Shown: piece after piece, positions 44,196 through 53,472 of the stretch | Layout of the letters: every line of letters starts with the position of its first letter | Numbering within the stretch: position 1 is the stretch's first letter | DNA from: JALEFZ01 sp039820545 | GTDB lineage: Bacteria; Bacteroidota; Bacteroidia; J057 | Direction: 5' to 3' | Assembly (NCBI GenBank): GCA_039820545.1 | Contig: JBCBPW010000010.1 | Location: 44,914 to 108,913 of the forward strand | Length of the DNA stretch: 64,000 nt | The notes under the pieces: generated by a model | Seen by the model: the letters and a program-made list of their open reading frames with translations, nothing else | Databases searched by the model: none | Told to the model about the DNA's origin: nothing | Translations under genes and position numbers: made by a program

Positions 44196-46337
44196 TCATG
44201 TCAGTTCAGGCTTACTGTGCCATTCATGGAAAATTCCTCCTGGGTCTCTCTGGGCACGAATCTCCTCTACTCTCTTGAAGTTTTCGGGTTTCATAAAGGA
44301 GTCCGTACGCTTATGTAGGCCCTCATCTGCCAATTGAATTCCCGTAGAAAGATGTTGCATCTTTTTGAGCATATCACTTGCCCAGTTGCCATATTTAGGG
44401 GTATCGCCCGCATCCTTCCAACAGCTATACAGGGAAAGATACACATTGTCTTCCTTACTATAAGCCATGTCTTCATACAGATCGCCAGGATGCCAATTGA
44501 GCCATAAAAAGTGAGCGGGCGCTGGAGGCAAGGTCTCTGAAATCTCTCGGATATAAGGGAGCAAGTCATCTATGTGCGCATGTGTCCAAATGTTATCTAC
44601 GCCCCAGCAGTAATCTTCTGGATAGTGAGACATCACCGTTTTGTAGAGCATATCGATCCCCCAGTCAATGACAGGAGTTCTGATGATGGCCTTCTTCGCA
44701 ATGGGACTGTTCTTCATGAACTGCTGGGCCTCTTCAAACTCATCTTTGTTATCGGCAAAAATGGGAGCAACTGCTTCGATACCAGGCCCAAGTATCCCCA
44801 TCATATTTCGGTTCATGGCCATCTGAAACTCTACCGCCTTAGGAATTCCAGGTCCCACGTCATAAGCCCAGCGATAGACATCCTCTAGGTGTTTCATCTT
44901 AAAATCGTGGGTAATGACCGCTCGGTATTTGGGTAGGTCGTATACATTGAGGTAGAATTTGACTACGATCCCAAAGAAGCCAGCCCCTGCACCTCGAGCG
45001 GCCCAAAACAGGTCCGAGTTTGTCTCTTGATTGGCGTGGACCAGTTCACCGTCGGCTGTGATAATATCTAATCCTATCACACTTTCACAGGCAATCCCCA
45101 GTTTGCGGCCATTCCAACCGTAACCGCCCTGTAACAGATAGCCTCCCAAACAAACACCCTGACAATGCCCTGCTGGGAAGAAGAGATCCTTTTTATACAG
45201 CGCCTTCATCAGGGTACTCCCCCCTACCCCTGGACCCGCTTCAGCCGTTTTCTCTTCTACATTGACACTGAACTGATCGAAGTGCTTCATGTCGATCAGC
45301 ATACAGTCGTCCCGCAGGAAGTTGGCACTGAAACTGTGCCCACCAGAGGTAATCGTGATCCTACGACCGACTTTTTTGGCGTATCGGACAATGTGTATGA
45401 TGTCTTCGACAGTCCTGGGCTCATAAATACCCGCGGGCCTACGGTCAACAGGCGTTTTACTGAAAAGGGTCGCCATGACCACTTCTTCAAAGTTCTTGTC
45501 GCCCTTATGAAAGGTATCGCCACTGATCGCCAAAGGCACCTCGTCAGTCGCGAACTGTGCGTGTAGCTGCGGAAGTATAACAGCCAAATGGTTCATTTCC
45601 TCTGCACAATGCTGAAGCAGATCTTGCGCAAATTGCTTGGGCAGGGTTTGGATTTTTTGGAGAACCTTCACAGCTGCTTTTTCGAAGAAGTTGTCCCCAC
45701 GAGCGGCGATGTACTTTCCACCCATCCAGAAGCGAGAGCGCATTTCCGTCCCCTTTACTGTCACCCGCACTTGGTGTACCAAATAGCCAAAGTCAACCGG
45801 TAGCTTGGGGTGTCCGATTCGTGCGCAGATGTATACCGCCTTCTCGGAGTTATTGACTGTGTCGAAAGAAAAGCCAAAATCTATCGGCGATTGGAACTGG
45901 ATGGCTGCATCCATCGGTGTCTCGCCAATGTACTCTTCAACGATCGACGTCCGACCGATGTAGCAGTTATCCGCTCTTCCGTCTTCCCACTTCGCAGTCA
46001 GATGGGACTTGGGGTGCCACAACTTATAACGGTTGTCTTCAGATCCATGCCAGCCAAACCACCAATCCCACATCTCGGGGGTAGTATCGGGCATATGGGT
46101 CTTCAAAGCAACGGCTATGCTGCCGTCCTCGGCAACGGAAAAGCCTGTTTCGGTAGGCATGTCCCCGTCATTTTCTAGGAGCGCTGCCTCCTCTATGTCA
46201 GGAAGGGTACCCCAGGAGAGTGGAGTTGAGGTATGCGCAGCTACATGCTCAGGTACCGTTGCCATTTGTTCACGATAGAAAGAATCGTAAGCTGATTGAA
46301 GATCCTTGGTGTTAAAACCAAGATATGACTTTGCCAT
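44196..46337 (-). CDS. Fusion of PhlG-like hydrolase domain and berberine-bridge-type FAD oxidoreductase
   Basis: The start at 46337 gives 713 residues without a signal peptide. Residues ~20-260 resemble DAPG hydrolase (PhlG), an enzyme that breaks a carbon-carbon bond in diacetylphloroglucinol: HMPDTTPEMWDWWFGWHG, KLWHPKSH, GRTSIVEEYIGE, and an HCAEE motif (His243, Glu247) that fits the zinc HxxxE pair. Residues ~285-713 are an FAD-binding oxidoreductase: ITSGGHSF (His334) and GHCQGVCLGG (Cys392) fit the bicovalent flavin sites, and the C-terminus has the BBE-type FHEWHSKPE-like end. A Crp/Fnr gene lies 83 bp upstream. The fusion suggests two steps on one aromatic substrate (inference). Confidence 0.85.
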   Translation of the reverse strand: MAKSYLGFNTKDLQSAYDSFYREQMATVPEHVAAHTSTPLSWGTLPDIEEAALLENDGDMPTETGFSVAEDGSIAVALKTHMPDTTPEMWDWWFGWHGSEDNRYKLWHPKSHLTAKWEDGRADNCYIGRTSIVEEYIGETPMDAAIQFQSPIDFGFSFDTVNNSEKAVYICARIGHPKLPVDFGYLVHQVRVTVKGTEMRSRFWMGGKYIAARGDNFFEKAAVKVLQKIQTLPKQFAQDLLQHCAEEMNHLAVILPQLHAQFATDEVPLAISGDTFHKGDKNFEEVVMATLFSKTPVDRRPAGIYEPRTVEDIIHIVRYAKKVGRRITITSGGHSFSANFLRDDCMLIDMKHFDQFSVNVEEKTAEAGPGVGGSTLMKALYKKDLFFPAGHCQGVCLGGYLLQGGYGWNGRKLGIACESVIGLDIITADGELVHANQETNSDLFWAARGAGAGFFGIVVKFYLNVYDLPKYRAVITHDFKMKHLEDVYRWAYDVGPGIPKAVEFQMAMNRNMMGILGPGIEAVAPIFADNKDEFEEAQQFMKNSPIAKKAIIRTPVIDWGIDMLYKTVMSHYPEDYCWGVDNIWTHAHIDDLLPYIREISETLPPAPAHFLWLNWHPGDLYEDMAYSKEDNVYLSLYSCWKDAGDTPKYGNWASDMLKKMQHLSTGIQLADEGLHKRTDSFMKPENFKRVEEIRAQRDPGGIFHEWHSKPELT

Positions 46338-46420
46338 TGGGTAGGTTTTGTAGTGAATAATGGCAAAGCTAGCGAGCGCGTCTCGCAAGAATCTTGCATT
46401 AATACAAGAAATGGATGCGC

Positions 46421-47014
46421 TTATTTCTTTAGTTTACTCAACCAACCAGGGGAGATACCGCAAAATTCTGCGATGTACTTAGAGGGGACATGCTGAATGA
46501 CAGAGGGCATTTCTTCTAGCAGGTATGCGTACTTTTCTTTGGAGGAATAGGAGATGAGTTTTGTTTTCAAGTCGTTCTCCTCCACCATGGCTGTTTTCAG
46601 GACGTCGTTATAAAACTTAAAAAACTGTTCATCTCGTTCCATTAACGTCGTAATAGCATTGAGGGGAAGCACGCCTACTACTGAGGGCATGATGGCTTTG
46701 AGTTCACAGTTGGTGGGCGTCTGGGTAAAAAAGCTATCCAGAGTCGTCATGATGGGATGCAGGTCTTCCAAGTAGAAATTGATGGTATTAGCCGCCCCCG
46801 TTTTCTCGTGAATGTACCTACACACAAAGCCTCCCTGAAGAACCAAATAGACATGTCGACAAACTTCGCCTGGCATGATCAGGGTATCCTTTGACTTGAC
46901 GGCAGCCAGGCTGACCGCCTCTTCAAAAAACGAACGGTTCTCCTCTAATACATAGGAGGATTGGAGACTCCTGAGGTATGTATCAATGTGGATGAGGGCC
47001 TGTTCTCGGTTCAT
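46421..47014 (-). CDS. Crp/Fnr-family regulator
   Basis: The 197 residues have a cyclic-nucleotide-binding fold (KDTLIMPGEVCRHVYLVLQGGFVCRY in part, TNCELKAIMPSVVGVLP) and a short C-terminal HTH (KYIAEFCGISPGWLSKLKK). It reads toward the PhlG/FAD gene on the same strand and probably regulates it. It is the third such regulator in 11 kb; each lies beside a different gene group. Confidence 0.85.
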   Translation of the reverse strand: MNREQALIHIDTYLRSLQSSYVLEENRSFFEEAVSLAAVKSKDTLIMPGEVCRHVYLVLQGGFVCRYIHEKTGAANTINFYLEDLHPIMTTLDSFFTQTPTNCELKAIMPSVVGVLPLNAITTLMERDEQFFKFYNDVLKTAMVEENDLKTKLISYSSKEKYAYLLEEMPSVIQHVPSKYIAEFCGISPGWLSKLKK

Positions 47015-47078
47015 GTAGGTTAATATACGAGCATTTTTTTAATATGGGGGAGACGGATCAAAGGTTTGTCCTCTTCCC

Positions 47079-47321
47079 CTAAACTGCCACCGTTTTCAAG
47101 TAAAAATTCTTATTAACTTTTTCATATTCATCTGGGGTTTTATCCCCGATGGAACTGTGGGGTCAGATGGAATTATAGACCTTCCACCACTCTTAGATCT
47201 GTTCATTGAATTTATTGATGGACTCAAACCATTCGAGATTCAGACATCCACGTCTGAGGGTGCCGTTAAGCCTTTCAATGATGCCATTCTGAGACGGCTT
47301 CCCTGGTTGAATGAGTTTAAG
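47079..47321 (-). pseudogene. Remnant of an IS3-type transposase, C-terminal end
   Basis: On the minus strand one frame reads LKLIQPGKPSQNGIIERLNG, LRRGCLNLEWFESINKFNEQ, then a stop (47193), WWKVYNSI, a second stop (47163) and PHSSIGDKTPDEYEKVN, ending at a TAG (47079). This is the end of the DDE domain of IS3/IS150-type OrfB (the E in 'IERLNG' is the catalytic Glu). Two nonsense codons and the missing N-terminal two-thirds mark it as dead. No inverted repeats were identified. Confidence 0.8.
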
Positions 47322-47385
47322 TTCACCCTTTATAGAGTCCTGCATCCCCCCAAACAAAAAAAGCCAGCCCTTACGGACTGACTTA

Positions 47386-47429
47386 TCGTGGCGCAGGGGG
47401 AATCGAACCCCCAACCTCAGGGTTATGAA
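47386..47429 (-). pseudogene. Fragment of tRNA-Met, 3' half
   Basis: 44 bp match the 3' half of the intact tRNA-Met at 57452-57525, on the same strand, from the anticodon loop (TTCATAA) to the acceptor. The copy lacks one G of the six in the T-arm/acceptor region and has one more substitution. A decayed hairpin with a run of As lies just to its left, in the place of a tRNA terminator. It cannot form a tRNA. Confidence 0.85.
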
Positions 47430-47458
47430 GTCTTTCACTTTTCTACTTAATAGGGCAC

Positions 47459-50400
47459 TTATTCCTGCAGCAATAATTTCACTGTTTCTACCTTTCCTGA
47501 TTCACTAGATAAACGCAAAAAATAAATACCAGGTAATAAGCTTCCTTTTTCTATCAGCAGACTCCCGCCATTTATCTGCGAGTAGCTTCTGACCACCCTG
47601 CCAGTCAGACTGATCAATTGCGCCTGGAAGGTTTCATTCCTTTGGGTATTCCAGGATACGACTGTCTGGTCTCGAAAAGGATTAGGCGCTACACCAACCG
47701 TTGAGATGAAGGATAGCTCCTGGAGAGAAGTGATGCTAGATTCATCCACCAAGTATCGGGTAGTACCCGAGCCCTGCTGGAACAGCTTCAATACATCGTT
47801 GTCTGCATCATCTTGAACAATTTCTCTCGTGATCGCTGGACCGGGAATGGTATCTCCAGGGATGATGGAAGCCAGGATAAAGACCTCTCCCTCAAATCTA
47901 CCGATCAAATGGGCAGGTGAACCCGTTGAGTCCACATCATTGACTCCGTTGAACATACTACCATCAGCTTGAAAGACTTCCTGTAGCACCCCACCACTGG
48001 CAATCAGGATTCGGTTGCCGCATTGCTCGATGCGTTCACGGCGAGGCGTCGGCTGAGCCATGATCTCTACTCCATCTACGGTAACGGTGGCTTCTACCCA
48101 TTCTCCAGACAAATCTGGGACACCTGCCTCGATGGGGGTAGTACAGTCAGTATAGTAAGGCTCCGGGTACTCCGTTCCATAGGAAAAAGGTACCACGGGG
48201 GTATTCACCCTGGGGATTTCGGTAGCTGAACCAGCATATCTTTTTTCTGCATCAAAATTCGCCTTTGAAATCAGATAGTTGACCGGAGGGTTTTGGAAAT
48301 TAATAAAATAGTTGATGTAAGAATAGTTGATAAAGTACGCTTCCCCTACTTTGACAACCGTAGTTGGAAAAATATCTCCTGTTGGAAAAATATCTCCTTC
48401 AGGCACGGCAGAGTTCCAATCATCACTGGTGATGAATTTAGTCACAAAAGGGACCGCAGGGTCGTCAGGGCTGGGACTGGAAGCCGGATTAGCTGCATTA
48501 CTTACCACGATCAATTCATCCCCATCCAAATACATGCCATCCCCACTGCGCAAATACCCAGTCGGCAAGCTCACCTCGGTTGCCTGAGAGGGGTTATTGA
48601 TCATGATCTTGTAGATCTTATCAAGGGTAGAATGCACCACAAGCAGATAGCCGTCCGGGTGGTACTCAATTCCATTGAAACCGGTACCAGTGAAGGGATT
48701 GCCAGGCGCCAAACTGTTATCCTGGAAGAAGATCGAGGCTACACCTGCATCATCGACCTTGTAAATAACACCTTGATCGGAATTGGTCACATAGGCATTG
48801 CCCATGTTATCCACCGCCACATCGTTCACAAAGGTGAGTCCTGGAAATTGATTGAGGGAAGCCATGTTGATCGAGTCAATCAAAGACGCATCTGATAGGT
48901 TGAAGCGGAACAGCCAGGCTACAGTGGGATTTTGAATATTGCCTGCCACAACTAGCAGGCGATCGTTAAGGCTGTCTATCTGCAAGCCGAAGGTACCATT
49001 ACCATTGAATAAAGGCCCCGGAATCAGGTTGGAGATGAGTCCATCTGTACGAACCAAGTTGATCGCACCTGTCAGGGCAGATGAGGTGATAAAGGATTGC
49101 CTCGTCGGGTCATACTCGATCCCCTCAGGCAGGAAGGGAAGGTTGAAGGAATTATAAGAGATAAATTCGATAGCGTCTATCTCTGGTCTCACATCATAGG
49201 TGACCCGCATCGGATCATCCAAGGCAATGATCACAGGCTCCAGATCTCTTGGACCAGGTTGTGTATATTCCTCTCCAGGAAAGGGAGTGGTACCCGGACC
49301 GCCTGGACTATAAAAGCCTGTATACCCTCCCTCCAGGCTTGGGATCTCCAGGAACAGGACGTTTCTGGCTGCCGCGGTATCTCCCACCAGAATGATATCA
49401 ATGTAGTTGTCACGGTCTTCCACGTAGCAATCCCCGTAGACCACATCTCCTCCTTCAGGAGCTCCCAGATCAGATAGCCCCACGACCCGCAAGCTTCCTC
49501 CCAATACCTGGTAGTCCACGCTGTCCTGAGTCATGAGTATGGTATCGCCATTGGCACCTCTGACATGGATTCGGAAGAATGTCTCGTAATCCGTAGGAAG
49601 CACGCCCCGTACGCCATCAGGAGAAAAACCACCAGTCGTGAGCATACGCAAGCGAAAATCCCCTTCATTGTACAAGTCAAATTCAGAATTAGGGGGGATT
49701 CGGTTCCCTACAAACTGTGCTAAAAATGAGCTACTGAACCCTTCTCCGACGGGTTCATCCCCCACATAATTCAGTTTGGCTCCTACTAACCTTGGACCAT
49801 TGAGCGAGTCATATGGACTTGTGGTGGTTTCCCAGCTAAGGCCAACGGCACTCACTACTTGATTATTGGGGCCTACGAGCATAAGGGGATTGTCATCAGC
49901 TACGACATCACACCTTACTGGGAATCGTGCAGCAGGGTCGCTACTCGGAAGCTCATTTGCAAACTCTCCAAATAACACCATGCAATTTCGCTCATTGTTC
50001 TCTCCATTTGGAAATATGCCAGCAGCCATGGGGGTTACGACTTCTCCTGTATTCAGGGTAAACCTAAAATCTGTCAAATCAATGGTATTGGTTAGTACTG
50101 GCCAACTAAATACAACCGGTAAGCCATCCAGGCCTATGGCTCCATCCTTCAACTCTTCATAGGGAGTTTGCAAGACATAGAGTGCCCCTATTTGTTGCTG
50201 GGTGGAAGTAAGGGTAAATGCGCCCACATTCGTGGTATCACAATTGGTATCAGACAACCATGCTCCTCCTGCCTGTTGTGTAACGGCTTCGTTAATCGCA
50301 GGGACAGGAACCCCCACAATGTCGCTGAAACCCAAGCCTGCAGAAAGAATCCTGGGAACAGAATCCCAATAGTCAGCCTCTATTAGATCGCCATCAAAGA

Positions 50401-50506
50401 AGGTGGCAAAAGGTCCAGCAGGATAGTTGACCGTGGTATCCTGGGCAATCGTAGGTGAAATTGCACCCAGGAAAATTAATATGGATAAGAAAATACTTTT
50501 GTTCAT
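47459..50506 (-). CDS. T9SS-targeted protein with SMP-30-like beta-propeller
   Basis: 1015 residues with a signal peptide (KSIFLSILIFLGAISPTIAQ). The N-terminal ~440 residues include a conserved block (FRIHVRGANGDTI, DNYIDIILVGDTAAAR, FLEIPSLEGGYTGFY) of which a damaged copy sits at 35.6-36.2 kb. Residues ~450-770 are a propeller (VNDVAVDNMGNAYVTNSDQG, FNGIEYHPDGYLLVVHS) like SMP-30/gluconolactonase blades. A T9SS sorting domain is at ~940-1015 (VAPNPFRDQTVV, GRVVRSYS, LPGIYFLRL). It is exported to the surface. The leader from 50529 upward shares sequence and spacing with that of the 53.5-55.0 kb gene. Confidence 0.85.
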   Translation of the reverse strand: MNKSIFLSILIFLGAISPTIAQDTTVNYPAGPFATFFDGDLIEADYWDSVPRILSAGLGFSDIVGVPVPAINEAVTQQAGGAWLSDTNCDTTNVGAFTLTSTQQQIGALYVLQTPYEELKDGAIGLDGLPVVFSWPVLTNTIDLTDFRFTLNTGEVVTPMAAGIFPNGENNERNCMVLFGEFANELPSSDPAARFPVRCDVVADDNPLMLVGPNNQVVSAVGLSWETTTSPYDSLNGPRLVGAKLNYVGDEPVGEGFSSSFLAQFVGNRIPPNSEFDLYNEGDFRLRMLTTGGFSPDGVRGVLPTDYETFFRIHVRGANGDTILMTQDSVDYQVLGGSLRVVGLSDLGAPEGGDVVYGDCYVEDRDNYIDIILVGDTAAARNVLFLEIPSLEGGYTGFYSPGGPGTTPFPGEEYTQPGPRDLEPVIIALDDPMRVTYDVRPEIDAIEFISYNSFNLPFLPEGIEYDPTRQSFITSSALTGAINLVRTDGLISNLIPGPLFNGNGTFGLQIDSLNDRLLVVAGNIQNPTVAWLFRFNLSDASLIDSINMASLNQFPGLTFVNDVAVDNMGNAYVTNSDQGVIYKVDDAGVASIFFQDNSLAPGNPFTGTGFNGIEYHPDGYLLVVHSTLDKIYKIMINNPSQATEVSLPTGYLRSGDGMYLDGDELIVVSNAANPASSPSPDDPAVPFVTKFITSDDWNSAVPEGDIFPTGDIFPTTVVKVGEAYFINYSYINYFINFQNPPVNYLISKANFDAEKRYAGSATEIPRVNTPVVPFSYGTEYPEPYYTDCTTPIEAGVPDLSGEWVEATVTVDGVEIMAQPTPRRERIEQCGNRILIASGGVLQEVFQADGSMFNGVNDVDSTGSPAHLIGRFEGEVFILASIIPGDTIPGPAITREIVQDDADNDVLKLFQQGSGTTRYLVDESSITSLQELSFISTVGVAPNPFRDQTVVSWNTQRNETFQAQLISLTGRVVRSYSQINGGSLLIEKGSLLPGIYFLRLSSESGKVETVKLLLQE

Positions 50507-50528
50507 TTTGTTGACTTATTGAATGGGT

Positions 50529-50568
50529 AAATAGATGTTTGACAGGCTCAAAACCAGAGGAAGGATCA
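50529..50568 (-). promoter_or_regulatory. Shared leader element, copy 1
   Basis: About 39 bp upstream of the propeller gene (starting 23 bp before the ATG) match a segment at 54993-55030 at the same distance (24 bp) from the other T9SS gene: ATAGATG-TTG-CAGG-T-AAA-C and GG-AGGATC. Equal spacing suggests a common promoter or leader. Confidence 0.45.
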
Positions 50569-50699
50569 GCATACCTTCACAGGAATCTGAGTGAATTGAC
50601 CCAGGGTGAAGGTGAATGCTGCTCAGAGACTGATGAAGTAATTGGAGGGTAGTGGGCCTGGTTGTGTCCCAGAACTCCTACAGTTGTTCTACTTCCTAT

Positions 50700-51851
50700 T
50701 TACCGCTTAACAAAGCTTGATTGGAAAATACCTCTATCAGTTTTCCCAGAAATAACGTATAAGCCTGATGGAAGACTACTCACATCTATTCTGTTTTGTG
50801 GATTGGATGAACTAGCAGGAAGAACAAATTCCTGACCTTTTGCATTGATAATGGTTACGTCTAGAATAGCGTTTCCAGCCTGAAAGTGAATGTAATCCTG
50901 TGTTGGATTGGGATAGACCTTAATGTCTATCGCATTTGCTATGGGTTCAACTGAGGTTGTAACTTCAATGGCTCCATTCATGTCGAACCTGGAGAAAAAT
51001 TTCCAAATCTCCTCGCAGCCGTTGATGTCTCTATTTACCCTTTGTGCATTCGTATTTTCATCTGGCCAGGTATGTCCACCTCCTGTTATTCTAAAATGTT
51101 CTACTACTGTTCCTTCATCACCATTAGCATATACAATGTGTTCTACTGTGCTTCCATCATTGGGGTCTGTATCGGGAAGTGATGTGGTAGTAGGAATCGA
51201 ATCGCAATTGTTGTGTGTGATAAAAAGGTCCAGTATATACTGCACAGATTGTGAAAAGGGACTGCCATTGTAAGCTACATTAAAATCGTTTGTTCCGTGA
51301 ATTTGAAGCAATGAGAGGGGTCTTTCGGGTGTAATCAAACTATCTGGCACGGTACTTACGACCGTTCCTGCAACAGAAGCAACCGAAGCAATCCTATCGC
51401 TCAATTGACCTGCCAAAAAAATGCTAAAAAACCCTCCGAATGACATTCCACAAGCGTACACTCTATCCATGTTTACGTTATAGTCTGCTGCAATCGTATC
51501 AATAATTGCACTGGTAAAAAGTACATCATCAGGCAATGAATCATTACCAAAATTCCAACCGGGAGCTGTACCGCCAACGATAGGTGCTCCTTGCGGATGA
51601 GCCACCAAAAAGCCTACCGAGTCAGCAAGCGGACGAAAATCGTGGTCATCCATTTGTGCCTGTGCAGTCCCTCCCAATCCATGATAGCTCAATACTAAAG
51701 GGGCACTTGAATTGCCAGTATAGGAAGATGGAACATAAAGGATGAATTCACGCTGGACAGAATCTACTGTAAGGGTGTAATTGATGGTTTGCTGTGCTAA
51801 AGAAAGCAGCGGCAGCAAGAAAGCCAATAGGCTTAGGTTAACTGTTTTCAT
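50700..51851 (-). CDS. T9SS-targeted CE1-like esterase (PHB depolymerase/feruloyl esterase type)
   Basis: 383 residues: signal peptide (NLSLLAFLLPLLSLAQ), then an alpha/beta hydrolase domain (about 25-290) with nucleophile Ser137 in GMSFGGFF, LSYHGLGGTAQ oxyanion region, and HTWP (GGGHTWPDEN) for the catalytic His. This is the LpqC/CE1 layout used by PHB depolymerases and feruloyl esterases. The C-terminus (~310-383) is a T9SS sorting domain (VYPNPTQDYIHF, LPSGLYVISG). It should attack ester bonds outside the cell. Confidence 0.87.
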   Translation of the reverse strand: MKTVNLSLLAFLLPLLSLAQQTINYTLTVDSVQREFILYVPSSYTGNSSAPLVLSYHGLGGTAQAQMDDHDFRPLADSVGFLVAHPQGAPIVGGTAPGWNFGNDSLPDDVLFTSAIIDTIAADYNVNMDRVYACGMSFGGFFSIFLAGQLSDRIASVASVAGTVVSTVPDSLITPERPLSLLQIHGTNDFNVAYNGSPFSQSVQYILDLFITHNNCDSIPTTTSLPDTDPNDGSTVEHIVYANGDEGTVVEHFRITGGGHTWPDENTNAQRVNRDINGCEEIWKFFSRFDMNGAIEVTTSVEPIANAIDIKVYPNPTQDYIHFQAGNAILDVTIINAKGQEFVLPASSSNPQNRIDVSSLPSGLYVISGKTDRGIFQSSFVKR

Positions 51852-51962
51852 TTTAAGTAAATTTTTGTGAATTAGGTTTTATTGGTTCAAATACTACAGG
51901 AATAGTCAGGGGGCCATTGCCTCACTAAGTGCAAGGGCTTGACTATGGGAGTATTCAAAATG

Positions 51963-53285
51963 CTATTCAATCACAGTTGTCCAATTTTCACTTTCGTTAA
52001 TCATATCAGCAACCCACTGACTCACAGTTGTAGTTCCTATGGGTCTGTGAAAATCTCTCATAATGGTGGTGTGATATTCTCCATTTCCAATCAAACCTTG
52101 AAAACGAACAGGGTAGGCTGCATTTAATTCATTGGTTGCTTCAATCAATTCTAATTCGTGAGCCATCGCACCCATACCTGCTGCTATGACAGAGTCTTGC
52201 TTAGAACTCGTGTATGCTAATGTGAAATTAGCATCTTGAGAAAGTTGGTAGGCGTGATAATCCGTTAAGTTTCCATCTGTTCCAATACAATTGCCGCAAC
52301 TTGCAGGTAAAAACGCATTGGCATTCCAATAATCGAAAAGCATAGGAAGAACTCCTGCCGAGCTGATACCCACTCCTGCATCATTTATAACTATTATTTT
52401 GACATCCGGATAAAGCTTTCTAACCAATGGCAATGCAGCATGAACCGCAAATCCACCAGCACTCTGTCCAGCAAGGACTATTTTATCAGGAGAGGGATAG
52501 GTTTGTACGATTACATCCAGCGAAGCCGATAAGTTCTGGATGCCCTTGAAAAAGCGGTCATTTATCCCATCTCCATCACTGTCTACTTCGTTATCTCCCA
52601 TCATCCCGGATCCATCACAGTAGGGCACATAGCCCACGTTGTAGGTAGCGGTCGGATTTTGTGGGTCACTTGGATCTATCACGCCAAGAGGCAAAAATGG
52701 AATCCCTGTTGGTGTAGCACCACAAGCCACAGGACTACAAAAACCGCCACCTTGAAGAAAAATCAGCAGACTGTTGCTACTGCCATCTCGGGTAAACATG
52801 GAGAATTCATTGCCTGTAAAGCAAATTGGTGCATCAATACCTGTAAAAGTATGTTCAGTAACACCTTGAGGTCTGGGAGCTGAACTGCTTGGCGTAAATA
52901 CCCCCAGATACCTATCGATCCCCTGATCGTAGAGTTCCTGGAAGGGCACTGGCTTTTCAGTCACGGTGATATAGCCCGCTTTGGTTTCCGTTCCTTCGGC
53001 TTCGCCATTGTTTACCGTCAGGCTCACCTCATAGCTACCTGCGACGGTGTAGGTCACCGTTGGATTGGGTTCAGTAGAGTTGGCAGGCTCTCCCCCTTCG
53101 AAGGTCCAGGTCCATGACGTCGGATCCCCCGTTGAAAGATCGGTAAAATCAATGCTGTCGCCTTCCTCTACCGTCAACTGGCTCGCCATGAAATCGGCGG
53201 TGATAACAGTAGGCACTTCTTTGTCGCAGCCCATTGCTAACAACAGAAAACTGATAAACAGCGGGAAAAAGAAGGATCTAGTCAT
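51963..53285 (-). CDS. PKD-domain pectinacetylesterase-like lipoprotein
   Basis: 440 residues: lipobox LAMGCDKE, PKD domain (about 25-110, VEEGDSIDFTDLSTGDPTSW, YTVAGSYEVSLTV), then a pectin acetylesterase-like domain (about 120-440) with LQGGGFCSPVACG, the nucleophile region AGQSAGGFAVHAA and a downstream YHTTIMRDFH-type His segment. It would remove acetyl or other ester groups from plant or algal polysaccharides at the cell surface. It lies next to the CE1-like esterase, so the pair may work on the same polymer. Confidence 0.85.
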   Translation of the reverse strand: MTRSFFFPLFISFLLLAMGCDKEVPTVITADFMASQLTVEEGDSIDFTDLSTGDPTSWTWTFEGGEPANSTEPNPTVTYTVAGSYEVSLTVNNGEAEGTETKAGYITVTEKPVPFQELYDQGIDRYLGVFTPSSSAPRPQGVTEHTFTGIDAPICFTGNEFSMFTRDGSSNSLLIFLQGGGFCSPVACGATPTGIPFLPLGVIDPSDPQNPTATYNVGYVPYCDGSGMMGDNEVDSDGDGINDRFFKGIQNLSASLDVIVQTYPSPDKIVLAGQSAGGFAVHAALPLVRKLYPDVKIIVINDAGVGISSAGVLPMLFDYWNANAFLPASCGNCIGTDGNLTDYHAYQLSQDANFTLAYTSSKQDSVIAAGMGAMAHELELIEATNELNAAYPVRFQGLIGNGEYHTTIMRDFHRPIGTTTVSQWVADMINESENWTTVIE

Positions 53286-53472
53286 GATTTAGTTGAGTTA
53301 AATTTAAGAATGGATTGTTCTTCAGGCTCTTGCCTGAGCAATGGATCCCCATGCTCTTGAGAACACACAAGAGTATTATTTGGGGTAAAATGGGTAGGCT
53401 GCAAAGCAGCAAGAAAAAAGGAAACAAGGGGAATGGGAGGCAGGCAAGATTGGTACCTCCCTTTCTCACTTC

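Noticed and set aside
47386..47429. A second functional tRNA-Met
   Set aside because: Only the 3' half is present; the D-arm and acceptor 5' strand are missing, so no cloverleaf can form.
47193..47438. 81-codon ORF reading through the tRNA fragment into the transposase remnant
   Set aside because: The first half is translation of the tRNA fragment and spacer; only the last part has transposase similarity, and it is interrupted by stops.
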